This document shows positions 37,158-46,201 of a DNA stretch of 64,000 bases, piece after piece. The translations under genes and the position numbers were made by a program. Below the pieces are notes generated by a model. The model saw only the letters and a list, made by a program, of their open reading frames with translations, ran no database searches and had not been told where the DNA came from. Source of the DNA: Leptolyngbya sp. BL0902 (lineage in GTDB: Bacteria; Cyanobacteriota; Cyanobacteriia; Phormidesmidales; Phormidesmidaceae); contig NZ_CP046155.1 in the NCBI RefSeq assembly GCF_016403105.1, positions 62,001-126,000 of the forward strand. Reading direction: 5' to 3'. The stretch's first letter is position 1, and every line of letters starts with the position of its first letter.

Positions 37158-39758
37158 ATGTCCTTCGTCGGTCTCCACATCCATAGTGCCTACAGCCTGC
37201 TCGACGGGGCCAGCCAGTTACCGCAACTGGTGGAGCGGGCCAAGGAATTGGGGATGCCCGCCATCGCCCTCACCGACCACGGGGTGATGTATGGCGCAAT
37301 TGAGCTAATCAAGGTCTGCAAGGGCTCGGACGTGAAGCCGATCATCGGCAACGAGATGTACATCATCAACGGCGACATCACCCAACAGCAGCGTCGCCCT
37401 CGCTATCACCAGGTGGTGTTGGCCAAAAATACCCAGGGCTATAAGAATCTCGTCAAGCTGACGACGATCTCCCACCTCCAGGGCGTTCAGGGCAAGGGGA
37501 TTTTTTCGCGGCCTTGCATTAATAAGGAACTGCTGGAGCAGTATCGCGAGGGGCTGATTGTCACCAGCGCTTGTTTAGGTGGAGAAGTGCCCCAGGCGAT
37601 TTTGCAAAAGCGGCCCGATGTGGCGCGGCGGGTGGCCCAGTGGTACAAGGATTTGTTTGGCGAAGATTATTACCTGGAACTTCAGGATCACGGCTCCCCT
37701 GAAGACCGGGTGGTGAACGTGGAAATCCTGAACATTGCGCGGGAGTTGGACATCAAAATTATCTGCACCAACGACTCCCACTATATTTCTTGCAATGATG
37801 TGGAGGCCCACGACGCGCTGCTCTGCATCCAAACGGGCAAGCTGCTGACGGAGGACAAGCGCCTGCGCTACAGCGGCACGGAATACCTCAAATCCGCCGA
37901 CGAAATGCGCCTGCTGTTCCGCGACCACCTAGAGCCGGAGGTGATCGAAGAGGCCATCGCCACCACCCTCGAAGTGGCGGACAAGGTGGAGGAATACACC
38001 GGAATCCTCGGCCAGCCCCGCATCCCCGACTTCCCCATTCCGCCCGAATTTAACGAGGATGCCGGAGCCTACATGGCCCATGTGGCGCGGGAAGGGTTGG
38101 TGAAGCGCATGAAAGCCACCAGCTACGACGCCATTTCCCAGGACTACAAGGATCGCCTCGAATACGAAATCGAGATGATGATCCAGATGGGCTTCCCCAC
38201 CTACTTCCTGGTGGTGTGGGACTACATCCGCTTTGCCCGCGACAACAACATCCCCGTTGGCCCAGGGCGCGGTTCGGCGGCGGGTTCCCTAGTGGCCTAC
38301 GCCATGGGCATCACCAACATCGACCCCATCCACCACGGCCTGCTGTTCGAGCGATTTTTGAACCCCGAACGTAAGTCGATGCCGGATATTGACACCGACT
38401 TTTGTATCGACCGCCGGGAAGAAGTGATCCAGTACGTCACCCGCCGCTATGGCGAAGACCGGGTGGCGCAAATCATCACCTTCAACCGCATGACCTCCAA
38501 GGCGGTGCTAAAGGACGTGGCGCGGGTGCTGGATATTCCCTACGCCGAATCCGACCGGATGGCGAAGCTGATCCCCGTGGCACGGGGCAAGCCCACCAAA
38601 CTGAAGGTGATGATCTCCGACGACACCCCCGCCCCGGAGTTCAAGGAAAAATACGACAAAGATCCCCAAACCCGCCGCTGGATTGATATGGCCCTGCGCA
38701 TCGAAGGCACCAACAAAACCTTCGGAATGCACGCCGCTGGGGTGGTGATTTCCAAAGATCCCCTGGACGAAATTGTGCCCCTGCAACGCAACAACGACGG
38801 CCAGGTGATCACCCAATACTACATGGAAGATGTGGAAGCCCTGGGCCTCCTAAAAATGGACTTTTTGGGCCTCAGAAACCTCACCATGATCCAAAAAACC
38901 CTGGATCTAATTGAGTCTACCCACGGCATCAAAATCGATCCCGACGACCTGCCGATGGACGATCCCGCTACCTTTAAGCTATTAGAAAAGGGCGACCTCG
39001 GCGGTGTCTTCCAACTCGAATCTTCCGGGATGCGCCAGATCGTTCGCGACCTCAAACCCTCCGGTCTAGAAGACATTTCCTCCGTCCTCGCCCTCTACCG
39101 ACCGGGGCCACTGGATGCCGGACTAATTCCTAAATTTATCGACCGCAAACACGGGCGCGAAAAAATCGACTTCGCTGATGAAATTCTCAAACCCATCCTC
39201 AGCGAAACCTACGGCATCATGGTCTACCAAGAACAGATCATGAAAATCGCCCAAGACATGGGCGGCTACTCCCTCGGCCAAGCCGACCTGCTGCGGCGGG
39301 CCATGGGTAAAAAGAAAATGTCCGAAATGTTGAAGCACCAGGAAAACTTTGTCGGCGGTGCGGTAGAACGCGGCGTGGCCAAGAAAACCGCCGAAGAACT
39401 CTGGGATCAAATGGTGAAGTTCGCAGAATATTGCCTCAGCGCCGACACCGAACTGCTCACCGTCGAATACGGCCCCCTCACCATCGGCGAAATTGTGGAA
39501 AAACGCATCCCCTGCAACGTCTTCAGCGTCGATGATCACGGCTTTGTCTATACCCAACCCATCGCCCAATGGCACCCTCGCGGCCAGCAAGAAGTGTTTG
39601 AATACCACCTCGACGACGGCACCACCCTCCGCGCCACCGCCGACCACCAATTTATGACCACCACCGGGGAAATGCTGCCCATCGACGAAATCTTTCAGCG
39701 TGGGCTAGAGTTGAAGCAGGTGGACGCCCCCTGGCCCAAGGTGCTACGGTGCGCGTGA
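37158..39758 (+). CDS. dnaE: DNA polymerase III alpha subunit, N-terminal part fused to N-half of the split DnaE intein
   Basis: 866 residues. Residues 1-758 are the DnaE N-extein: PHP domain ([27 protein letters not shown]) and polymerase palm ([58 protein letters not shown]), ending VKFAEY. Cys759 (codon at 39432) begins the intein: [40 protein letters not shown], block B RATADHQF, then [14 protein letters not shown]. It must trans-splice with a separately encoded Int-C/DnaE-C product, which is not in this window, to form active replicase. The 108-residue Int-N carries an end ([14 protein letters not shown]) longer than the well-studied Npu version. Confidence 0.97.
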   Translation: MSFVGLHIHSAYSLLDGASQLPQLVERAKELGMPAIALTDHGVMYGAIELIKVCKGSDVKPIIGNEMYIINGDITQQQRRPRYHQVVLAKNTQGYKNLVKLTTISHLQGVQGKGIFSRPCINKELLEQYREGLIVTSACLGGEVPQAILQKRPDVARRVAQWYKDLFGEDYYLELQDHGSPEDRVVNVEILNIARELDIKIICTNDSHYISCNDVEAHDALLCIQTGKLLTEDKRLRYSGTEYLKSADEMRLLFRDHLEPEVIEEAIATTLEVADKVEEYTGILGQPRIPDFPIPPEFNEDAGAYMAHVAREGLVKRMKATSYDAISQDYKDRLEYEIEMMIQMGFPTYFLVVWDYIRFARDNNIPVGPGRGSAAGSLVAYAMGITNIDPIHHGLLFERFLNPERKSMPDIDTDFCIDRREEVIQYVTRRYGEDRVAQIITFNRMTSKAVLKDVARVLDIPYAESDRMAKLIPVARGKPTKLKVMISDDTPAPEFKEKYDKDPQTRRWIDMALRIEGTNKTFGMHAAGVVISKDPLDEIVPLQRNNDGQVITQYYMEDVEALGLLKMDFLGLRNLTMIQKTLDLIESTHGIKIDPDDLPMDDPATFKLLEKGDLGGVFQLESSGMRQIVRDLKPSGLEDISSVLALYRPGPLDAGLIPKFIDRKHGREKIDFADEILKPILSETYGIMVYQEQIMKIAQDMGGYSLGQADLLRRAMGKKKMSEMLKHQENFVGGAVERGVAKKTAEELWDQMVKFAEYCLSADTELLTVEYGPLTIGEIVEKRIPCNVFSVDDHGFVYTQPIAQWHPRGQQEVFEYHLDDGTTLRATADHQFMTTTGEMLPIDEIFQRGLELKQVDAPWPKVLRCA

Positions 39759-39853
39759 GGCCATGTGATTTCCAACCCTCGCCAGCAGACTTAGAAAGAG
39801 CGTTCTGATTGGCGGGATGTATCAGTGGTTGAATTGATCGCTACAAGTTGAGT

Positions 39854-40120
39854 TCAGTACACTTCATCATGGCTACCGATATCGACAAAAATAGCTTTAT
39901 TGTCTTCTGTAAAGTAGAAGAGTACTCGTGCGTCGTAGTCTACGCTAAAGCTCCAAAATTCCTTCAGTTTGCCCGACAACTTGTGTGTTTTTAAGCTCGG
40001 ATCATAGGGATCTACTGTAAACTGCTCTAGTTTTTGCCAGAACTTGGCTTCTAGCTCTACATTTCCTTTGATGCGTTTTTTGAAGGCGCGTTTGAAGGAA
40101 GAACTAAAGCTGACTTCCAC
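39854..40120 (-). CDS. RelE/YafQ-type toxin (mRNA interferase)
   Basis: 88 residues: FSSSFKRAFKKRIKGNVELEAKFWQKLEQFTVDPYDPSLKTHKLSGKLKEFWSFSVDYDARVLFYF...DIGSHDEVY. The basic helix, the HKLSGKLKEFWSFSV strand pair and the closing IGSHDEVY are hallmarks of the RelE/ParE superfamily, YafQ branch, which cut mRNA on the ribosome. The partner antitoxin gene ends three bases upstream. The module lies in an AT-richer segment between dnaE-N and a second copy of its 3' end. Confidence 0.85.
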   Translation of the reverse strand: MEVSFSSSFKRAFKKRIKGNVELEAKFWQKLEQFTVDPYDPSLKTHKLSGKLKEFWSFSVDYDARVLFYFTEDNKAIFVDIGSHDEVY

Positions 40121-40123
40121 AGA

Positions 40124-40330
40124 TTAGTCCTCAATTAACTGTCTTAATGCATTGATGTCAGAGGAAAAGGTTAGTTCACCACTTTGCTGCTCTGCTTGGG
40201 CACTCTCGAAGTTGGCCAGCATTTCATCACGGTGCTCTTCGCGGAGGTATTGTTGCAGCAATAGCTGAAGTTCAAGCTTTTCATCGGTGGAGAGACTTTT
40301 AATCACTTCAACCACATCACTAAAAACCAT
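40124..40330 (-). CDS. antitoxin of the RelE/YafQ-type module
   Basis: 68 residues, acidic: VVEVIKSLSTDEKLELQLLLQQYLREEHRDEMLANFESAQAEQQSGELTFSSDINALRQLIED. The layout (N-terminal helical part, C-terminal segment for toxin neutralisation) fits cyanobacterial antitoxins paired with RelE-like toxins. It is placed directly before the toxin, as in type II operons, where the complex represses its own promoter. Confidence 0.75.
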   Translation of the reverse strand: MVFSDVVEVIKSLSTDEKLELQLLLQQYLREEHRDEMLANFESAQAEQQSGELTFSSDINALRQLIED

Positions 40331-40423
40331 CTAGTGCCAGCCTTTATTTTGATTTCCTGGTTAATTCTAGCATTTGCCGTCAAATGGGTGCAGTGCAGGC
40401 ATTGACCAAGCAGTACTTACCCT

Positions 40424-40525
40424 ATGATGACTGGGGAAAGACTCCCCATCGACAAAACCTTTCAGCGTGGGTTAGACTTGAAGCAGGTTCAAGTCCCTTG
40501 GCCCAAGGTGTTGCGGTGCGCGTAG
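40424..40525 (+). pseudogene. remnant of a second dnaE-N 3' end (split intein tail)
   Basis: Reads in frame MTGERLPIDKTFQRGLDLKQ..., with stop TAG. 24 of the last 30 residues match the dnaE-N tail at 39667-39758 (about 83% DNA identity over 93 bases). Upstream to about 40400 a frame-broken similarity (ALTKQY against RATADHQF) may continue. The fragment has no start. It is a diverged allele end, not a simple recent copy of the adjacent gene. Confidence 0.85.
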
Positions 40526-40610
40526 AATGCCCATCGATAAGATATCGGGCTATTGCCCATCTCTAAGGCAACTCCCAGAAACTAGCTGAAACAGAAATTT
40601 ATTTGAGTCC

Positions 40611-42422
40611 ATGAATAAACTACCAGATTTCTTAGAGAATTACATAGATTTTAAGCAACATATTGATCAAACTTACAAAGATTTTAGCAATGTCGAGAAA
40701 GGCAAGCATTTTGCTGAGTTAGCCAAAGATACGTTAAATTCTCATGATGATTTTATTGGTTTGGAGTCTTATCTGAATCCGAAATCTAGTCACGACAATG
40801 GAGTAGACATCTTCTGGAAATCTCCCGACAGCAATCAATATGAATTCTTTTGTCAATCTAAATATCAGATCAGAGGCAAGGATGAATTAGATAGTGTGAT
40901 TTCAAAATTCAAGGATTTCGATGAGAAGTTGAATTCTCACAACAGCACAGAATTAGGACAACAACTAGAGTTAATCAATAAAAAGGAGATTGAAGATGAA
41001 AGAAAAAATCCTGAAGGCGATTACAACAAACTTCAAACAGTAAAATACGTAATCGTCACGCTATGGAAGCTAGATAGAATAATTGATCTATACGAGAAGA
41101 CGAATAGGCCATCACTGCAATTTTACAAAAAGCTAGTCAACGAAGGTCGTCTTGAGATAATAGACGGCATAAAATTTTACGAGTATTTTCTAAAAGCCTA
41201 CCAAAAGGAATACGCGATTCCTCAAGAGGTGCGATTTAGAGTTGTTGACAAGTTAGCCAATAAGCATAACGTCTATGTTGGTATCATGAATTCCAAAGAT
41301 TTAATCGAGATATATAAAACGAGTGGGAATGGGATATTTTTTGAAAACGTACGAGACTTTCTTGGCATAGGTAGCAAAAAAGACTCCTCGTTTGATATAA
41401 ATAGTGAAATTTATAAAACAGCTCATGATGATCCATCAAAAATGATTGAGAGAAATAATGGTATCACCTTTAAGGCTAATGCATTAACTTATGAAGGTGG
41501 TGAGGTTGTACTCCGAAATGCCGGAATTATTAATGGCTGCCAAACAACTATATGCATAGCCAAAGCGCAACCAGATGAGGATTGTTATGTCCCCGTGAAA
41601 ATCGTCATTACTTCTGATGAACAGACATCATCAGACATCGCAAGAACAGCCAACACTCAAAATCGAATTGATAAGATCAATTTAGAGTTATCTGACTTCA
41701 TCAGACCCCAGCTTATAAAGTCAAGCTTAGCTGAAATTGGTGTGAGACTAGAAGATGATGAGGCATCTCAAACTGCTCCTCGCGTTGCTGCATTCATTTC
41801 AAATCAGAGAATTTTCAAGTCAGACTTGAGATATTTATTTATAGGTCTCTTCAGTACCACGCCTCGAAACATCTTTGCTTCTGACTATGCAAGCATTAGG
41901 TTTGACGATATTAGACTTGAATTCTCATCTATTGAAAGTAAGAAGGAGTTGAACTCCTTACTGGCACGACTCATAATTTGCTCAAATAATGCCTTTGAAA
42001 AACTGAGACAGAAATATCCTTCAGAAGATAAGGACGGAGCGTCAGGATCACCAGAGAAAAAAGTTGGCAAGGTATTTAATCGATTTTATGTCGATCAGAA
42101 AGGCTACAAAGCTTACTTGACCGTCTTATCTGTTTATTTTCTGCTTGAGCTTTACGATGAAGTAGAAATTAAGAACTTACCTGTAACTCAGCTAACTCAA
42201 TCTATCAGTAGTGTCGTTGACCAACGAAGAGAGGATTTGGAGAATTCCTTGTGTAAAATCTTCAAGGCTGTCGCTATGGTCGTGATCAATCACTTCTCTG
42301 AAAAGAATAAAGATCTTGAAAGTAAAGACTTAGAATCTGAAGTTAGCCAGTATCTGTCCAAATATATTGCGCGGACTAAAATGTCCGCTTACTGCGTCAT
42401 GTATGGAATGCTTGAAACTTGA
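40611..42422 (+). CDS. AIPR family (abortive infection phage resistance) protein
   Basis: 603 residues, strongly AT-rich coding sequence with many AAA/GAT/ATT codons, unlike the GC-rich neighbours. The central block IERNNGITFKAN (about residues 279-290) followed by VVLRNAGIINGCQTTICIAKA (about 299-319) is the AIPR signature, as are DIARTANTQNRID and RNIFASDYASI. The N-terminus has a possible PD-(D/E)XK nuclease core: D65 in NGVDIFW and Q81-x-K83 in FFCQSKY. AIPR genes are linked to abortive infection and often lie beside methylases or restriction genes; this one stands alone between a dnaE remnant and an antitoxin gene. Defence function is inferred. Confidence 0.85.
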   Translation: MNKLPDFLENYIDFKQHIDQTYKDFSNVEKGKHFAELAKDTLNSHDDFIGLESYLNPKSSHDNGVDIFWKSPDSNQYEFFCQSKYQIRGKDELDSVISKFKDFDEKLNSHNSTELGQQLELINKKEIEDERKNPEGDYNKLQTVKYVIVTLWKLDRIIDLYEKTNRPSLQFYKKLVNEGRLEIIDGIKFYEYFLKAYQKEYAIPQEVRFRVVDKLANKHNVYVGIMNSKDLIEIYKTSGNGIFFENVRDFLGIGSKKDSSFDINSEIYKTAHDDPSKMIERNNGITFKANALTYEGGEVVLRNAGIINGCQTTICIAKAQPDEDCYVPVKIVITSDEQTSSDIARTANTQNRIDKINLELSDFIRPQLIKSSLAEIGVRLEDDEASQTAPRVAAFISNQRIFKSDLRYLFIGLFSTTPRNIFASDYASIRFDDIRLEFSSIESKKELNSLLARLIICSNNAFEKLRQKYPSEDKDGASGSPEKKVGKVFNRFYVDQKGYKAYLTVLSVYFLLELYDEVEIKNLPVTQLTQSISSVVDQRREDLENSLCKIFKAVAMVVINHFSEKNKDLESKDLESEVSQYLSKYIARTKMSAYCVMYGMLET

Positions 42423-42627
42423 CAACAGTAGAACTGACACAATTTCAGCTACCACAGGCTATACAAGATCCCTTGCAATTGCCTCTAGATCGTCAGGATC
42501 AAAGACATGAGCTTTCTATGCCTGAACAACAAGAAGCTGAAGGATTGGTTGAGTTAGCAGAGTTCTTGTCTTTACTTTGTTTTCGGTCAAGATAAGTAAT
42601 GAAATCAATGTAAGGAGTATAGATATA

Positions 42628-42882
42628 ATGCTTCAAGCTATTGAAGGAATTTATCGCAACGGCAAAATAGAACTTCTTGAGCAGCCAGTAGCTTCTGAAG
42701 GGATGCGCGTAATTGTGACATTTTTGGATGGCATTGCAGAGTCAGTCGCTGCCTCTAGCTCACCAGTTGACTTGGAAGAACAAGGAATTGGCCTGGAACA
42801 GGCCGCAGATTTACGATCTCGCCTAAAAACCTTTGCCGAAGACTGGGACAGCCCTGAAATGGATATTTACGATGAGCTATAG
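42628..42882 (+). CDS. antitoxin-like protein paired with a PemK-type toxin
   Basis: 84 residues: MLQAIEGIYRNGKIELLEQPVASEGMRVIVTFL matches a common cyanobacterial antitoxin-like opening (IxGxYxNGxIxLLExP). The C-terminal part is acidic (LEEQGIGLEQAADLRSRLKTFAEDWDSPEMDIYDEL). AAGGAG lies upstream. It overlaps the next gene by 11 bases, typical of translational coupling in toxin-antitoxin pairs. AT-rich like the AIPR gene. The 200 bases before it hold a frame (TVELTQFQLPQAIQDPL...) with no start that may be another antitoxin remnant. Confidence 0.75.
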   Translation: MLQAIEGIYRNGKIELLEQPVASEGMRVIVTFLDGIAESVAASSSPVDLEEQGIGLEQAADLRSRLKTFAEDWDSPEMDIYDEL

Positions 42883-43063
42883 CCGTGGTGAAATCGTTCT
42901 TGTCTTATTTCCTAACTCTGATTTAAAGACTGTAAAACATAGACCCGTTCTAGTCGTTCAAGCGATGAATTTAAACACAGGACTCTCCCATCAAATTATG
43001 GTTAGCTTTGACGCTATGAGCTGTCTAAGGGATGTATTGAAACGGCAAAATATAACTGTATAA
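42872..43063 (+). pseudogene. truncated PemK/MazF-family toxin
   Basis: MSYSRGEIVLVLFPNSDLKTVKHRPVLVVQAMNLNTGLSHQIMV is the first half of a PemK/MazF endoribonuclease (RGEIVLVLFPNSD, RPVLVVQA). Relatives continue for another 60 or more residues with the ITS, RV and TDSV-like blocks; here 19 unrelated residues (SFDAMSCLRDVLKRQNITV) precede a stop. A deletion that fused a foreign end is the likely cause. With half the fold gone, the toxin is probably inactive. Confidence 0.75.
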
Positions 43064-43168
43064 ACAGCCATGAATCTGTTAGCTGGAAGTCGTGAGAGCG
43101 CTGGTGGCAAACCTCCGCTAGTCCTATGGCTTTCATCATTGGGTAGAGGGGGTGAGAGTTAGTCTTGC

Positions 43169-44614
43169 CTATCCGTGCCAGGTGCCGTGGAAGCTGTGGG
43201 GAATGACCACTGGTAGGGCGAATTGAACAATGGGGGCCGTGCCAAAGGCGTTGCCGTCGTAGATCCAGACTTCGCTGCGGTGATCGTGGCTGTTGTAAAC
43301 CACGGTAATCACCCAGTGCTGGCTGGGGTTGTGGCTGTCTTGCACCGGAATCGCCTCGGAGGGATAGTAGCCAGGGCCGGGATTCGCCAGGGTCAGGGTT
43401 TCGGTGTGAGGGTTGAACTGGGCGACGGCGTCGAAAAATTCCCCCAGAGGCGTGGGCGTGGTGCGATGGACGTTGAGGTAGGTGAGGGCGGGCTCGTTGT
43501 TGGGGCAGCCCTGGGGAGCGTAGGCCACGGGAAACTCACAGTGACGATCTACAGCGCAGTGTTCCTCCAGAATTTTGCCGCTGTGGGGGTCGATGTGGTA
43601 GTGCCAGAGCTGGGCTTCGGCGGGGGTGGAGATTTGGCCTGTGGCAACTTCTTTGAGCTGTTGGTTGGTGGCAAAGTCGGCGTAGCGCACCAGGTCTAGG
43701 CCAATGGTGTCGTTGGCATGGAGGACGCTGTGGCCAAAGTGCCACTGATACCAGGGTTCCGCCTGTTCCCAGGCCAGCACCTCTAGGCTGTCGGCCTCGA
43801 CGACGATGATTTGGGTGCCCCATTTGGGTTGCCATTGCAGGGCTTCGCTGAAGGTTTGCAGACCAAACACCGCTGGTAACGGGTTCAACCGCACCGGAGA
43901 GACACAGAAGACGAGGTAGCGGTCGGCCAAGGCAAAGTCGTGGATCAGCGGAATGCCGTTGAGGTCGATGCGTTTGGTGTCTTTGACATGGCCGTTCGGA
44001 TCGCAGCGGTAGATTTGCAGAACGGGTCGCCCACCTGCGATGACGCCAACGTTGAAAATCTCCCCGGTGCGGGGGTGGCGCTTGGGGTGGGCGGAAAAGG
44101 CGTCATTGGGGCGCAGGGTGCCCAGGGTGTCGATGCCGTAGGTCTCCAGGGTTTCCAGATTCAGCCCGTGGGGTAGCCCTCCTTCCCACAGCGCCAGCAG
44201 CCGATCCGGCAGGGCCAGCACCGAGGTATTGGCGGCATTTTTAACCTGGCTTTGCCACCGTTGCCACAGGGAACCGGGCGCAAAGCTGCCATAGCCGCGA
44301 TAGAGGTACTGGTCGGCAGCCTCTTCGTCTTGGAACCCGGCGGACTGCACATAGCGATAGGTAGCCAGCGCCTCGCCCTCGGCAAACTGCACCCGCAAAA
44401 TGGCCCCATCACCATCAAACCAGTGACCTACGGGCCATCCGCCCCGTTCCAGCCGGGCGGGGCCATTGCGGTAGAGCGTTCCCCGCAGTCCATCCGGGAT
44501 CTCGCCTGCCAACCGGGTGAGGGGAGTCTGCGCAAATTCTGTGGCCGGATGAGCCAGTGCCTTCGCCCAGGCAAAGGAGGGGACAACGGGGGAGGGCGGC
44601 GCAGATAAAGACAT
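43169..44614 (-). CDS. carotenoid oxygenase (RPE65 family)
   Basis: 481 residues: LRGTLYRNGPARLERGGWPVGHWFDGDGAILRV is the family opening, and the four iron-binding His lie in NDAFSAHPKRHP, IPLIHDFALAD, WHFGHSVLHAN and the terminal HSFHGTWH. It cleaves or modifies carotenoids or apocarotenoids with O2, giving products such as retinal or other apocarotenals; the exact substrate cannot be told. No membrane segment except the usual hydrophobic patch. First native-looking gene right of the accessory segment. Confidence 0.92.
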   Translation of the reverse strand: MSLSAPPSPVVPSFAWAKALAHPATEFAQTPLTRLAGEIPDGLRGTLYRNGPARLERGGWPVGHWFDGDGAILRVQFAEGEALATYRYVQSAGFQDEEAADQYLYRGYGSFAPGSLWQRWQSQVKNAANTSVLALPDRLLALWEGGLPHGLNLETLETYGIDTLGTLRPNDAFSAHPKRHPRTGEIFNVGVIAGGRPVLQIYRCDPNGHVKDTKRIDLNGIPLIHDFALADRYLVFCVSPVRLNPLPAVFGLQTFSEALQWQPKWGTQIIVVEADSLEVLAWEQAEPWYQWHFGHSVLHANDTIGLDLVRYADFATNQQLKEVATGQISTPAEAQLWHYHIDPHSGKILEEHCAVDRHCEFPVAYAPQGCPNNEPALTYLNVHRTTPTPLGEFFDAVAQFNPHTETLTLANPGPGYYPSEAIPVQDSHNPSQHWVITVVYNSHDHRSEVWIYDGNAFGTAPIVQFALPVVIPHSFHGTWHG

Positions 44615-44743
44615 GGCAATCCGGGTCAGTAGGGACGTTTGAAGCGAGGTCTGGGAAAAGTCCCTTTTATCTTATCGCCGTTGGGAAGGGGGCCGTTTGG
44701 CGGATCTTTGGGACGGATGGCATGGGCCGGGGGTAAGCGGGGG

Positions 44744-46201
44744 ATGGCTAAGCACAGACGTGTTCAATTTATCCCCGTGCATCGACTCAAATCTTCTCGC
44801 TGGCGCTGGGGCCTGTTTGGCCTAGGACTGTTGCTGTTTGTGGGTATCAGCAGCCAATTTCGCAGCGATGCTAAGCTACCCACCCTTGCGCCCCTGCCCC
44901 AGGATCCCTACATCCAGGCGTACTTTAACCAAAGTCAGGCGTCAGTCTATGCCGACCCCTACCGCCGCATCACCCGCTACGGCGACGACTTAGAACAGGT
45001 GATGATCGACGCCATCCACCATGCCCAAACCTCCATTGACGTTGCCGTCCAGGAATTTACCCTGCCCAACCTAGCCGCCGCCCTGGCCCAACGCCAAGCC
45101 CAGGGAGTGCAGGTGCGGGTCATTCTCGAAAATAACTACAGCACCCCCATGGCCCAGCGCCGCCCCAACGATTTTTCCTTCTTAGACGAGCACGACCGCA
45201 ACAAGGCCAACGAGCAGTATCGCTTTGTGGATCTCAACCAGGACGGCACCCTCAGCGCTGACGAAATCGCCCAGCGAGACGCCCTCACCATCCTTGACCA
45301 GGCCCAGGTGCCCCGATTGGACGACACGGCTGACGACAGTAAGGGCAGCGGCCTAATGCACCACAAATTTATGGTGATCGACGGACGACGCGTTATCACC
45401 GGATCCGCCAACTGGACGATGAGCGATATCCACGGCGATCTAGGGACAGAGGCCAGTCGGGGCAACGCCAACGCCCTGTTGGTAATCGAAAGCCCCAACC
45501 TCGCCCAAACCTTTGGCGCAGAATTTGCCTTGATGTGGGGCGATGGCCCCGGTGGCCAGCCCGACAGCCAGTTTGGGCTGCAAAAGCCACCCCGTCCGGC
45601 CCGCCTTGCCTCGGTACCCGGTTCTGTGGTGGAAGTGCAGTTTTCGCCCCTGTCGCCCACCCAGCCCTGGGCCAAAAGCGTGAACGGCCTGATTGCCAAA
45701 ACCCTGAGCCAAGCCACCCAGCAGGTTAACCTGGCGCTGTTTGTCTTTTCCGAGCAGCCCATCAGCAACCAGCTCTGGACGGTCTCCCAGCGGGGGGTGC
45801 CCATCCGCACCCTGATTGACCCCGGCTTTGCCTACCGCAGCTACAGCGAAGGGCTGGATATGATGGGCCTCACCCTGCCCGATCATCGCTGCAAACTAGA
45901 CAGCAAAAACAAACCGTGGCCTACTCCCATCACCAGCGTCGGCATTCCTACCTTGGCCGAAGGCGACAAGCTGCACCATAAATTTGCGGTTTTAGATAAC
46001 CAAGTGGTGATGGTAGGTTCTCACAACTGGAGCCACGCTGCCAACACGACCAACGACGAAAACCTGTTGGTAATCCGCAATACCACCGTTGCCGCCCACT
46101 TCCAGCGAGAATTTGAGCGGCTCTACAGCACGGCCCAGCTTGGCCTAACACCTCAACTTCAGCGGGCGATAGATAAACAGCGAACCCAATGCGGCCTGTA
46201 A
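44744..46201 (+). CDS. phospholipase D-like nuclease/phosphatidyltransferase with two HKD motifs
   Basis: About 485 residues. One N-terminal membrane anchor or signal (WGLFGLGLLLFVGISS) after a basic stretch. HKD 1 is MHHKFMVIDGRRVITGSANWT (about residue 206), HKD 2 LHHKFAVLDNQVVMVGSHNWS (about 411), so the active site is complete in one chain. Between the first strand region and HKD 1 lies an EF-hand-like loop, DLNQDGTLSADE (163-174). The protein is probably exported; it could be a DNA nuclease or phospholipase. Start uncertain: ATG at 44744 (before the basic stretch), 44717 or 44639. Confidence 0.85.
   Translation: MAKHRRVQFIPVHRLKSSRWRWGLFGLGLLLFVGISSQFRSDAKLPTLAPLPQDPYIQAYFNQSQASVYADPYRRITRYGDDLEQVMIDAIHHAQTSIDVAVQEFTLPNLAAALAQRQAQGVQVRVILENNYSTPMAQRRPNDFSFLDEHDRNKANEQYRFVDLNQDGTLSADEIAQRDALTILDQAQVPRLDDTADDSKGSGLMHHKFMVIDGRRVITGSANWTMSDIHGDLGTEASRGNANALLVIESPNLAQTFGAEFALMWGDGPGGQPDSQFGLQKPPRPARLASVPGSVVEVQFSPLSPTQPWAKSVNGLIAKTLSQATQQVNLALFVFSEQPISNQLWTVSQRGVPIRTLIDPGFAYRSYSEGLDMMGLTLPDHRCKLDSKNKPWPTPITSVGIPTLAEGDKLHHKFAVLDNQVVMVGSHNWSHAANTTNDENLLVIRNTTVAAHFQREFERLYSTAQLGLTPQLQRAIDKQRTQCGL

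Noticed and set aside
39760-40424. Possibility that the second dnaE-N tail marks an intact Int-C gene
   Set aside because: The fragment encodes the end of Int-N with a stop; no Int-C (with HN-Cys-Phe-Asn junction) or DnaE-C follows.
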